From CAVYUC01 sp963816685 (lineage in GTDB: Bacteria > Bacteroidota > Bacteroidia > Bacteroidales > Prolixibacteraceae): 64,000 nt of DNA. Shown piece by piece: positions 36,970-45,691 of this stretch. The position numbers and the translations under genes were made by a program. The notes below the pieces were generated by a model. It had not been told where the DNA came from and ran no database searches. It worked only from the letters and a program-made list of their open reading frames with translations. Location of the stretch: the NCBI GenBank assembly GCA_963816685.1, contig CAWFMB010000031.1:1-64000 (forward strand). The letters are read 5' to 3'. How positions within the stretch are numbered: position 1 is the stretch's first letter; every line of letters starts with the position of its first letter.

Positions 36970-38313
36970 CTATCCTTTATAGCGGAGCCATTTTATCAAT
37001 TCCTTGAAATTGACTTTTTTACCATACATTAACAATCCGGTTCGATAGATCTTTGCAGCAACCCAAATAGCGCCAATCAATGTAAGTATCAATAATGACA
37101 TCGAAAGTAACAGCTCCCATGTTGGAATTCCGTAAGGAACCCGCGCAAGCATAGCAACCGGCGATGTAAACGGAATTATGGAGGCCCAGAATGCTACAGG
37201 ACCTTCAGGATTTCTTGCAATGGGAAACAACAACATAATGGAAAGAATAAGCGGAAAAGTGATGGGGAAAACCATCTGCTGCGAATCTTCATCGTTGTCC
37301 ACAGCTGCACCAACTGCTCCAAGCAGAGAACTGTATAAAAGGTAACCACCCAGAAAATAAAATACAAAAGCAAAAAGAATTAACGGCAGGTTCAGGTTGC
37401 CAATCATTTCAAGCGCTTCGTTTACCTTATTTTGTTCAGCGGCGGCCTGTGCCATTGCAGGATTCATTCCCTGGCGCGCATCCATCAGACTTTGGCCCAT
37501 TTGCTGTGCAGATTCAGGGCTGAAAAAAAACTGGATAAATGTTACTGCAATAATTCCCAGCAGCACCCAAATAGCAACCTGTGTTAGTCCAACCAGAGCA
37601 GTGCCAATAATCTTACCGGCCATCAGCTGATAAGGTTTAACCGACGAGATAATTACTTCAATAATGCGGCTTTTCTTTTCTTCCATTACACTGCGCATGA
37701 CCATTGCCCCATACATAAATACGAAAAAATAAATGATGAAGCCCATAGCGTAGCTTGCAATAAATGCCACTGCCGATGAACTTTTCTGAGCTTCTCCGGT
37801 TTGTGATACCTTTAATGTATTCAGCTTAACATTAGTTGCTGTGTTGGACAGACGTTCTTCAAGATTCGATATTCCGGTTTCGGCAATAATTTTCTGCCGT
37901 TTTTCCTGTTCGATATAACGGCTCAGTTTTCCTTCGATCTGTTCCACAATTTCAAAAGGGAGCTGTTTCTCAGAAATCAATTGTGCCGAGTTGGAATCAT
38001 AAATGTTCTCAGGGATATATAAAAGAGCATAAAACTCACTTCCTTTTAAGTTGATACGGAGTCTTTCGTATTCTTCGCGTGGTACAAAATGAAAACTTGT
38101 ATATCCTTCCTGTTTCAACTGGCCCAGAAAGAGGCTGGATTCATCGTAAACTGCAATTGTGCGTTCCTGTTTATCATTATTAATTGAAAGAAAGATAATC
38201 AGTGCAAACATGCCGATGAAAATAAACGGAACAAGTAATGTGAGTATAATAAATGATTTTTTCCTGACCCGCTTCAGGTATTCCTGTTTTAATATGATAA
38301 GTACTTTATTCAT
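36970..38313 (-). CDS. ABC-2 type permease, NatB-like
   Basis: 447 residues from ATG 38313 (MNKVLIILKQEYLKRVRKKS). In-frame sequence upstream overlaps the ATPase gene and is unlikely to be used. An N-terminal membrane helix (SFIILTLLVPFIFIGMFALI) is followed by a large external domain to about residue 190 and then five to six membrane helices (IASYAMGFIIYFFVFMYGAM, IIGTALVGLTQVAIWVLLGI, LPLILFAFVFYFLGGYLLYS and others). Family members export Na+ or unknown substrates. It forms an operon with the ATPase gene 13 bp upstream. Confidence 0.85.
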   Translation of the reverse strand: MNKVLIILKQEYLKRVRKKSFIILTLLVPFIFIGMFALIIFLSINNDKQERTIAVYDESSLFLGQLKQEGYTSFHFVPREEYERLRINLKGSEFYALLYIPENIYDSNSAQLISEKQLPFEIVEQIEGKLSRYIEQEKRQKIIAETGISNLEERLSNTATNVKLNTLKVSQTGEAQKSSSAVAFIASYAMGFIIYFFVFMYGAMVMRSVMEEKKSRIIEVIISSVKPYQLMAGKIIGTALVGLTQVAIWVLLGIIAVTFIQFFFSPESAQQMGQSLMDARQGMNPAMAQAAAEQNKVNEALEMIGNLNLPLILFAFVFYFLGGYLLYSSLLGAVGAAVDNDEDSQQMVFPITFPLILSIMLLFPIARNPEGPVAFWASIIPFTSPVAMLARVPYGIPTWELLLSMSLLILTLIGAIWVAAKIYRTGLLMYGKKVNFKELIKWLRYKG

Positions 38314-38326
38314 TTTACCGGTATTT

Positions 38327-39250
38327 TTAATATTTATTAGCTTCCTGAACTGCCTGAATAAAAACATCGTTCATCCTTGGGATAATTTCTTCGAATGAAA
38401 TGATTTCGGCAGCTGACATCAGTTTCATAAGCAACTGGTTATTTGAGCCGCCATTCAGATGTTGCACACGCAGGTGGTTTTCTTTTTCACCTTCGGAATG
38501 ATTCAGGATTTTAAATTGTGTTCCCAGTGCATTATTTACCTCATGAAAGTTTCCTGTATATTTTATCTCGTAGATATTTAATTTATACTTTTCACGGATT
38601 TTACCAGTTGCTCCATCTTCAATTTTTACCGATTTGTTGATGAGTGCAATGTGATCGCAAAGTTCCTCTACCGATTCCATATTATGCGTTGAAAAAATGA
38701 TAGTGGCACCTTCTTCCCGCAGTTGCAGGATTTCTCTTTTCAACAGGTTGGCATTAATTGGATCGAAACCACTGAAAGGCTCATCGAATATAAGCAGGCG
38801 GGGCTTATGCACTACAGTTGTAATAAATTGAACCTTTTGCTGCATTCCTTTCGAAAGCTCTTCAATTTTTTTATTCCACCAGGACATGATTTCAAATTTC
38901 TCGAACCATTGTTTAAGGTTTTGTGTTGCATCGTGGCGGCTCATTCCTTTTAGCCGGGCAAGATAAATTGCCTGTTCCCCGATTTTCATCTTTTTATATA
39001 ATCCCCTTTCTTCGGGCAAATAACCAATGCGAACCACATCGGAGGGATGCATTTTACGACCCTCCAGCAATATTTCACCACTGTCAGGAGCAGTAATCTG
39101 ATTGATGATTCGAATAAGGGTTGTTTTTCCTGCACCATTTGGACCGAGCAGCCCAAAAATGCTTTGCTTTTCCACCGAAATGCTTACGTCGCTAAGCGCT
39201 TTTGTATTGGCAAAAACCTTATCGACATGCCGGGCACTAAATAATTCCAT
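38327..39250 (-). CDS. ABC transporter ATP-binding protein, NatA-like
   Basis: 307 residues. Walker A GPNGAGKT (about 36-43), signature LSKGMQQK, Walker B LLIFDEPFSG and the switch His in FSTHNMESVEELCDHIAL are all intact. The C-terminal ~80 residues form the extra domain found in NatA/DUF4162-type ATPases. It hydrolyses ATP in the cytoplasm to drive the adjoining permease. Confidence 0.9.
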   Translation of the reverse strand: MELFSARHVDKVFANTKALSDVSISVEKQSIFGLLGPNGAGKTTLIRIINQITAPDSGEILLEGRKMHPSDVVRIGYLPEERGLYKKMKIGEQAIYLARLKGMSRHDATQNLKQWFEKFEIMSWWNKKIEELSKGMQQKVQFITTVVHKPRLLIFDEPFSGFDPINANLLKREILQLREEGATIIFSTHNMESVEELCDHIALINKSVKIEDGATGKIREKYKLNIYEIKYTGNFHEVNNALGTQFKILNHSEGEKENHLRVQHLNGGSNNQLLMKLMSAAEIISFEEIIPRMNDVFIQAVQEANKY

Positions 39251-39569
39251 TTAATTTTGTTTTGGCTATTAGTAATCTGATTCGAAAAAAATTACAGGGA
39301 GTGAAGTTAGTTGTTTTCGAAGAATCCGGATAATTTAAGCTGCACTTTTAAATCCTGATTAACATTAAGACAGCTTCTTTATTAATATAGATTGAAGAAA
39401 AACCTGTTATACTGAATGATTTAAATGATACAAATTATTGTATGTCAGATGCATATGAATTAAAATATTAGTCTGGCCTTAAAGGCTTTAAATCATTCAA
39501 AGGTTTTAAATTAAGGTAAGGGGAATGAGTGGAGGTAATATCAATACTTTCTTCAATAAATAACTTGTT
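39251..39569. other. divergent promoter region without genes
   Basis: About 320 bp between the leftward ABC operon and the rightward receptor gene. AT-rich. No RNA or repeat structure is evident except the promoter box given separately. Confidence 0.4.
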
Positions 39570-39577
39570 TAACTTTG
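39570..39577 (+). promoter_or_regulatory. -7 promoter box TAACTTTG
   Basis: Matches TAnnTTTG. Because it overlaps a possible TTG start at 39575, it favours the ATG at 39602 as the true start of the receptor gene. Confidence 0.45.
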
Positions 39578-39601
39578 AAAACTAAAAAATCAGGGCTACA
39601 C

Positions 39602-41983
39602 ATGCTAAAATGTATTTTATTTACTTACTGCCTTATCCAATTTTTTATTTTACCTGTTGTAAGCAAGGGACAGAATAATTACACACAGGTTGTCAGGGGA
39701 ATTGTTGCAGATAAATTAACCCATTCTCCGCTACCGGGAGCAAATGTTGTTTTATTGGATTCGGACCCTGTAATTGGTACCACAACAAATGAAAACGGCG
39801 AGTTTCGTCTTGATAATGTCCCGTTGGGACGGCAGGGTATTCTGGTGAGTTTTATTGGTTATCATCATGGGATAGTTAAAAACCTTGTGGTAAATTCCGG
39901 CCATGAAACTGTACTTTATATTGAACTGGAGGAAAAAGTGGAAATCACCGAAGAAGTGACAGTGGTTGGAAATTATCGCAAAGATTTGGCGATGAACAAG
40001 ATGGCAAGTGTAAGCGCCCGTGCGTTTACAGTGGAAGAAGCCGGTCGTTATGCAGGAAGCCGGGAAGATGTGGCAAGGATGGCCATGAATTTTGCCGGAG
40101 TATCCGGCGCCAACGACCAGCGAAATGATATTATCATCAGGGGAAATACTCCGGGTGGAATTTTGTGGCGACTCGAAGATGTGGACATTCCCAATCCAAA
40201 TCATTTTGCTGCGTCAGGAACAACAGGCGGTCCCGTTGGTATGTTAAACAACAATACCCTTCGCAATTCAGATTTTTTTACCGGTGCATTTCCTGCAGAA
40301 TATACCAATGTCTTTTCAGGTGTTTTCGATCTGAAAATGAGAGAAGGGAACAACGAGCAATATGAATTCCTGGGGCAGGTTGGATTCAATGGTTTCGAGA
40401 TTGGAGCTGAAGGACCGTTTAAAAAAGGCGGGAAAAGTTCTTTCCTTGCAAATTACCGCTACTCTACTCTTGAAATATTTGATATGTTCGGGATTAGTTT
40501 TGGTGCTGCAGGAATTCCTCGTTACCAGGATTTAAATTTTAAAATGAATTTCCCCCTGGGCAGAGGAAAAATTACATGGTTCGGGCTGGCTGGAAAAAGC
40601 AGCATCTCCATGCTCGACAGCGAAGATAATGAAGCCGATTTATACACTGATGAAGGGATGGATCTGGTGAATGGTTCTGAACTCGTGGTCAGTGGTATCA
40701 CCTATTCCCGATTTCACAACGAAAACACATACAGCAAATTCATTGTTTCATTTGTTGGCCAAAACGGATTTACCAACCTGGATTTATTTGATCCGGGTGA
40801 AATGCCGGAGCCTTATTACCGCGAAGACAATATCGAAAACCGGATTTCTTTCAAATACCTTTACAATGTTAAAATAAGCCGAAGGTTTTCCAACCGATCC
40901 GGAGCATATATCGACAGGTTGGGCTATAATTTGAACACCAAAATAATGGAAGATGACAAATGGGAACACCGACTGAATCAAAGTAAATCCATTTTGGAAG
41001 GAACGAATCTGTACAATGCATTTTCACAGTTTATCTATAAGTTTTCCGATAATTTGGAGATAAAGCCGGGTATCAGTTTCGTTTTATTTGGTTTGAATAA
41101 TAAGGTTTCAGTTGAACCTCGTTTTGGCGCCAACTGGAAAACCGGGTACCGCACCAGCCTCAATTTCGGGTATGGAAAGCACTCCAAAACACAGTCGGTT
41201 GCCACCTACTTTATGGAAACACAAGACGATAAAGGTACAGTTATAATGACAAACCGAGATCTTGATTTTACAAAAGCACACCATTTTATACTTGGTTTTG
41301 ATGCCTTGCTTTCGGATTACCTCCGTTTTAAGGCTGAAAGTTATTTTCAGTACCTCTACGATGTCCCGGTGGAAAAGGAACCTTCGTATTTCAGCATGTT
41401 AAATACCGGCGCCGAATGGGGATTGAATACACGCAACTTTTTGGTGAACAAAGGTGAAGGCTGGAATTACGGAATCGAATTTACCATGGAAAGATTTTAC
41501 AGGAAAGGCTATTATTTTCTAACCACTGTTTCGCTTTTTGAATCTAAATACACAGGCAGCGATGGAGTTAAAAGAAACACAGCATTTAATGGAAATTTTG
41601 TAGTAAACGGATTGGCCGGAAAAGAGGTGCCTTTGCGAAAAAATGCAACGCTTGTATTTGATACAAAAATTACCTGGGCAGGTGGAAAACGCTACACCCC
41701 GATTGATGTGGAAGCTTCAAAAAATGGAGAAGGAGCATTCCCAACTGTCTATGAGGAAGAGCTGGCTTATTCCAAACAGTTTCCTGATTATTTTAAGGCA
41801 GATGTTAAAGTCGGCTTTCGCAGAAATGGTAAAAAAGTTTCGCAACTTTGGGAATTCTATGTGGAAAATGTTACAAATCATAAAAATCCGTTAACCCGAA
41901 TGTATCGCAGCAGTAATAACAAAATAGAAACAGTTTATCAGCTGGGAATTTTTCCCCTGTTTAACTACCGGATTTATTTTTGA
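39602..41983 (+). CDS. TonB-dependent receptor with carboxypeptidase-regulatory domain
   Basis: About 793 residues from ATG 39602, chosen from the promoter position; TTG 39575 would add nine residues. Signal MLKCILFTYCLIQFFILPVV, then a regulatory domain (SPLPGANVVLLDSDPVIGTT), a plug (ARMAMNFAGVSGANDQRNDI, IIRGNTPGGILWRLEDVDIP) and a barrel ending in an aromatic-rich FPLFNYRIYF. It probably moves an unknown ligand across the outer membrane. It converges on the ACIII operon, with only about 60 bp and a small hairpin (acctgaa...ttcaggt, 41995-42013) between. Confidence 0.85.
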   Translation: MLKCILFTYCLIQFFILPVVSKGQNNYTQVVRGIVADKLTHSPLPGANVVLLDSDPVIGTTTNENGEFRLDNVPLGRQGILVSFIGYHHGIVKNLVVNSGHETVLYIELEEKVEITEEVTVVGNYRKDLAMNKMASVSARAFTVEEAGRYAGSREDVARMAMNFAGVSGANDQRNDIIIRGNTPGGILWRLEDVDIPNPNHFAASGTTGGPVGMLNNNTLRNSDFFTGAFPAEYTNVFSGVFDLKMREGNNEQYEFLGQVGFNGFEIGAEGPFKKGGKSSFLANYRYSTLEIFDMFGISFGAAGIPRYQDLNFKMNFPLGRGKITWFGLAGKSSISMLDSEDNEADLYTDEGMDLVNGSELVVSGITYSRFHNENTYSKFIVSFVGQNGFTNLDLFDPGEMPEPYYREDNIENRISFKYLYNVKISRRFSNRSGAYIDRLGYNLNTKIMEDDKWEHRLNQSKSILEGTNLYNAFSQFIYKFSDNLEIKPGISFVLFGLNNKVSVEPRFGANWKTGYRTSLNFGYGKHSKTQSVATYFMETQDDKGTVIMTNRDLDFTKAHHFILGFDALLSDYLRFKAESYFQYLYDVPVEKEPSYFSMLNTGAEWGLNTRNFLVNKGEGWNYGIEFTMERFYRKGYYFLTTVSLFESKYTGSDGVKRNTAFNGNFVVNGLAGKEVPLRKNATLVFDTKITWAGGKRYTPIDVEASKNGEGAFPTVYEEELAYSKQFPDYFKADVKVGFRRNGKKVSQLWEFYVENVTNHKNPLTRMYRSSNNKIETVYQLGIFPLFNYRIYF

Positions 41984-42042
41984 GATATCATATTACCTGA
42001 AGCAGTTTCAGGTTATTGATTGTTCACTCAATTTACCTGATT

Positions 42043-43203
42043 TTAAAAATGATGATAGATACTTTCTTCAAGATATGGATGGTTTTTCGGCACCAGGCTC
42101 GCTTTTGCAAGGGTATTTGCAACCACCAGGCCAAACAATCCGATAAATCCGGCGAAAGTTCCGATTTCAAGTAACCCAAATTTAGCTTCTCCCAAAATTG
42201 CCGGCCAGATAATGTAATACAATTCAGTGTATTGACCAATCATCAGGAAGATAATAACAGGGAATATAAACATTTTGCTGCGCGAAGATCTCCGGGGCAT
42301 CAGAATGAAAAACGGAATAGCCCAGTTGAGGATAATGTTGGCATAAAATAATACCCGAAAAGCTCCATGCCAGCGTTCGACATAATAAATTGTTTCTTCA
42401 GGAATGTTGCCGTACCAGATGAGCATGAATTCGGCAAAATTGAAGTAGCCCCAGATAATGCTCGTCATAAACATGTAGCGGGTAAAATCGTGAAGATGAC
42501 TTCGGTTTAACAAGTCAAATTTCCCCAGCCTGAAAAGAATAATAACAATAAGTGTAATTATGGAAGAGCCATGTAAAAAGGCTGCAATAAACATTTTAGC
42601 TGCAAAAAGGGTACTGAACCAATGCGGCTCGAGCGACATGAGCATATCAATTGCAAAAACACTGAAGGAAACTGCCAAAACAAAAATAAATACCTTTGAA
42701 TAAAATGCTGAACGATCAAAATAATGCATTCCGCCTACTTCATCTTCCTTTATGGAAAATTTACGAAGCAGTTTTGTAAGTAAAATCCAAACGGCAAAAA
42801 ATGCAACAATACGTATGAAAAAGAAGGTTTCATTTAAATAGGTGGCTTTATGCGTAAGCAATAAATCTTCCCGCACTGTATCTTCATGAGACCATTCGAA
42901 TAGTGAATGCATGCCAAAATAAAGAATTACAAAAAACACGGCTGCAAAGGGTATATACGAAGCCATTGATTCATGAATTCGCTTAAACGCTGCTGACCAT
43001 CCGGAGTTGGTGATGTATTGAATTGCACCAAAAAATGCCGCGCCAACTGCCAGCGACAGGAAATAAAAATTGTTTAGCAGGTAGTTCGCCCAGGTACGTT
43101 TGGCATCGAAAATAAAACCAAGTATAAACGATACTATACCTATGGCAATTAATATGTAAGTTATCCTTCTGAACTTTGCGGTAATCACCAGTTTATTCTC
43201 CAT
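42043..43203 (-). CDS. actF: alternative complex III subunit ActF
   Basis: 386 residues, about ten membrane helices. An NrfD-like fold related to ActC but shorter. Segments such as WANYLLNNFYFLSLAVGAAF, AAFLHGSSIITLIVIILFRL and FPVIIFLMIGQYTELYYIIW fit. It is the last gene of the operon and acts in the inner membrane as part of the menaquinol:electron-acceptor complex. Cytochrome oxidase genes, which often follow in other genomes, are absent here. Confidence 0.85.
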   Translation of the reverse strand: MENKLVITAKFRRITYILIAIGIVSFILGFIFDAKRTWANYLLNNFYFLSLAVGAAFFGAIQYITNSGWSAAFKRIHESMASYIPFAAVFFVILYFGMHSLFEWSHEDTVREDLLLTHKATYLNETFFFIRIVAFFAVWILLTKLLRKFSIKEDEVGGMHYFDRSAFYSKVFIFVLAVSFSVFAIDMLMSLEPHWFSTLFAAKMFIAAFLHGSSIITLIVIILFRLGKFDLLNRSHLHDFTRYMFMTSIIWGYFNFAEFMLIWYGNIPEETIYYVERWHGAFRVLFYANIILNWAIPFFILMPRRSSRSKMFIFPVIIFLMIGQYTELYYIIWPAILGEAKFGLLEIGTFAGFIGLFGLVVANTLAKASLVPKNHPYLEESIYHHF

Positions 43204-43233
43204 AACGGGTCTTTTTTTGAATTGGTCAAAATA

Positions 43234-43791
43234 TTATTGTTGCAAAACCTGTTTTACATACATGGCAATCCGCCATCTGTCTTCGGGGCGGATCATTGAA
43301 CCATGTTCTCCCATGACGCCGTAACCAACAGTGATTACATGGAAAATTGCTCCTTCGTTATTTGTCTTCATTTTATCGCTGAGCAGGCTGGCAGGAGGGT
43401 ATGTATATTTTTTGCTGATAAAGAGCGAACCTTTTCCGTCACCTTCTGCTCCGTGGCATTGTTTGCAATAAATGCCGTAAAATCTTTCACCACGCTCCAG
43501 GTTTGCATCTGTAATTTCAAGTGGATTCTCAAGAGTTGCCGCAGCCAGCGCCCGGTCTTCGTCTGTTTTCTCGTATGGATATGGCATAAAATCAGTTGGA
43601 ATAGTTCCTTCAACAGGCGGCTGCATGGTTTTACCATCTTCGAACACCGGATTTGGAGTGTAAGTTTCATACGCCGGAGAGTGTGCCATGTCATGAAAAT
43701 ATTCCCAACCTGGAGTACGCCTGTTGTAATCACACGAAGCCAGAACAACCATTAACAGAACGGAATAAAGAATGTATTTTATTTTATTCAT
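43234..43791 (-). CDS. actE: alternative complex III subunit ActE, monohaem cytochrome c lipoprotein
   Basis: 185 residues from ATG 43791, which begins a lipoprotein signal (MNKIKYILYSVLLMVVLASC). An upstream in-frame ATG would bury it. One CKQCHG haem site (about residue 113). It has the ActE-typical GWEYFHDMAHSPAYETY and PPVEGTIPTDF segments. It carries electrons at the periplasmic face of the complex. Confidence 0.88.
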   Translation of the reverse strand: MNKIKYILYSVLLMVVLASCDYNRRTPGWEYFHDMAHSPAYETYTPNPVFEDGKTMQPPVEGTIPTDFMPYPYEKTDEDRALAAATLENPLEITDANLERGERFYGIYCKQCHGAEGDGKGSLFISKKYTYPPASLLSDKMKTNNEGAIFHVITVGYGVMGEHGSMIRPEDRWRIAMYVKQVLQQ

Positions 43792-43801
43792 AGTACAACT
43801 G

Positions 43802-44299
43802 TTATTCAATTTCACCATGTTGTTTAAAGATTCCCCGGATAGTTTCTTCTTTCCCTGCCAGTTGATCCTTATCCAGTACAATAACAAATTTATCGTCGGT
43901 TGCACGAGGGTGCATTATTTCCGGTACTTTGCCGGGAAATATTTTAGCCCGCACCGAAAAGGTAAACAACGTAAGCAAGGTTACGCCTAAAATAGTAGCT
44001 ACAATTGTTACTACAATAAAAGAGGGAAATGAATTAAAAGGCTTTCCTCCGTATTTCAGGGGCCAGCTGATTACTGCAGCATAATACAGAAACCCTAAAA
44101 CACCCATAGCTGAAAATACACCATAGAAAAAAGCTGCATGAGTAATGAAGGATCTTTTTTTCATACCTTCGAGAATTTCATGCACCGGGTAAGGCGTATA
44201 AACTTCAACAGGCATAATTCCCTGTTCCCTTAACTTTTCAAAAGCTTCCACAAGGTTATCTTCGTCATTAAAAACACCTAAAACATATTTCTTATTCAT
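43802..44299 (-). CDS. actD: alternative complex III subunit ActD
   Basis: 165 residues from ATG 44299; an ATG three codons upstream is possible. Small membrane protein with two central helices (FFYGVFSAMGVLGFLYYAAV, FIVVTIVATILGVTLLTLFT). The N-terminal VLGVFNDEDNLVEAFEKLRE is the standard DUF3341 start. It overlaps the end of actC by 8 bp, suggesting translational coupling. Confidence 0.88.
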   Translation of the reverse strand: MNKKYVLGVFNDEDNLVEAFEKLREQGIMPVEVYTPYPVHEILEGMKKRSFITHAAFFYGVFSAMGVLGFLYYAAVISWPLKYGGKPFNSFPSFIVVTIVATILGVTLLTLFTFSVRAKIFPGKVPEIMHPRATDDKFVIVLDKDQLAGKEETIRGIFKQHGEIE

Positions 44300-45677
44300 G
44301 ACCTGCATTTCTTATGTAATCTTTACGTGGTTTATTATATTTCGACACGCTTTTAACTTCAGAAATTGCAATAATCGGTATAAAGCGGAAGAACAATAAT
44401 ACTCCGGCGAAAAACATACCCAGTGTTCCGGTAAAAAATCCTATTTCCACCCAGGTGGGAGAGTAGGTAGCCCAATTGGACGGCAAATAATCGTGACTTA
44501 GTGAGGTAACCACAATATTGAAACGTTCAAACCACATTCCAATATTTATAATGATGGAGATGGCAAAAACAATCCACATGTTCCGGCGGACTGATTTAAA
44601 CCAAAACAGTTGAGGAACAACAGCATTGGATACGAACATTGCCCAGAACTGAAAAGCATATTCCCCGAAAATGCGCACTCTGAAAAACATATAGATTTCG
44701 TATTCAGACCCGGAGTACCAGGCCAGAAATATTTCGGTAAGATAAGCTGTTCCCATAATCAGGGAAACAAAAGTGAGCACCCGGCAAATGGCATCGATGT
44801 GTGAATCGGTAACAAAATCATTAAGCTTGTATAAAACCCGCATCAGAACCACAAGTGTAAGCACCATTGCAAAGCCTGAGAAAATTGCTCCCACAACAAA
44901 ATAGGGCGGAAAAATAGTGGTGTGCCAGCCTGGTTCCACTGAAACGGCAAAGTCGGTAGCAACAATTGAATGCACCGAAACCACAAGAACTGCAGCAATT
45001 CCTCCCAATACAAAACTTAATCCTTCATACCGTAGCCACTCTTTGCTGGCACCAGTCCATCCGAATGAAAAAAAGCCGTAAACTGCTTTCTTAACTTTCG
45101 ATTTTGTGGTGTCGCGGATGGTGGCAAAATCAGGAACCATTCCGAAATACCAGAAACTTGCCGAAATAAGCAGGTACGCTGAAATTGCAACAAAATCCCA
45201 AAACAACGGTGAGTTAAAATTCACCCATAAGGGGCCGCGGCTGTTTGGATACGGGAAGATATAAAAGAATAACCACGGACGTCCCATATGTAAAAGGGGG
45301 AATAAACTTGCGCAAATAACTGCCACAACTGTCATTGCTTCTGCAGCCCGGTTTATGGCAGTACGCCATTTCTGACGCAGAATCAGCAGGAAAATTGAAA
45401 ATGCAGTTCCGGCATGCCCGATTCCAATCCACCACACAAAATTGATAATGGCCCATCCCCATGCGTTTGTATTGTGAACTCCCCAGGTTCCGATTCCGGT
45501 ACTTACTGTAATATATTGTGCATACAATCCAAACCCAAACATTCCAAGGCTTATCAATAATGCAATGTACCACCAGATGGGTGTTTTATCGTTAAGGGGT
45601 GCGGTAATTTCCCTCGACATCTGGGAAAAACTCTTGTCCCCTTCAATTAGCTTTCCGCGAACCTCTGTTTTGTACAT
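44292..45677 (-). CDS. actC: alternative complex III subunit ActC, NrfD-like quinol-binding membrane protein
   Basis: 461 residues, about ten membrane helices. NrfD/PsrC-type signatures include IINFVWWIGIGHAGTAFSIF, LFPLLHMGRPWLFFYIFPYP and WHTTIFPPYFVVGAIFSGFA. It binds menaquinol in the inner membrane and is the core membrane subunit of the complex. It lies 14 bp after actB and overlaps actD. Confidence 0.9.
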   Translation of the reverse strand: MYKTEVRGKLIEGDKSFSQMSREITAPLNDKTPIWWYIALLISLGMFGFGLYAQYITVSTGIGTWGVHNTNAWGWAIINFVWWIGIGHAGTAFSIFLLILRQKWRTAINRAAEAMTVVAVICASLFPLLHMGRPWLFFYIFPYPNSRGPLWVNFNSPLFWDFVAISAYLLISASFWYFGMVPDFATIRDTTKSKVKKAVYGFFSFGWTGASKEWLRYEGLSFVLGGIAAVLVVSVHSIVATDFAVSVEPGWHTTIFPPYFVVGAIFSGFAMVLTLVVLMRVLYKLNDFVTDSHIDAICRVLTFVSLIMGTAYLTEIFLAWYSGSEYEIYMFFRVRIFGEYAFQFWAMFVSNAVVPQLFWFKSVRRNMWIVFAISIIINIGMWFERFNIVVTSLSHDYLPSNWATYSPTWVEIGFFTGTLGMFFAGVLLFFRFIPIIAISEVKSVSKYNKPRKDYIRNAGHE

Positions 45678-45691
45678 AGGTATTTATTTAG

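Noticed and set aside
43792..43905. Upstream start for actE
   Set aside because: Would place 38 residues before a clear lipoprotein signal peptide; ATG 43791 is preferred.
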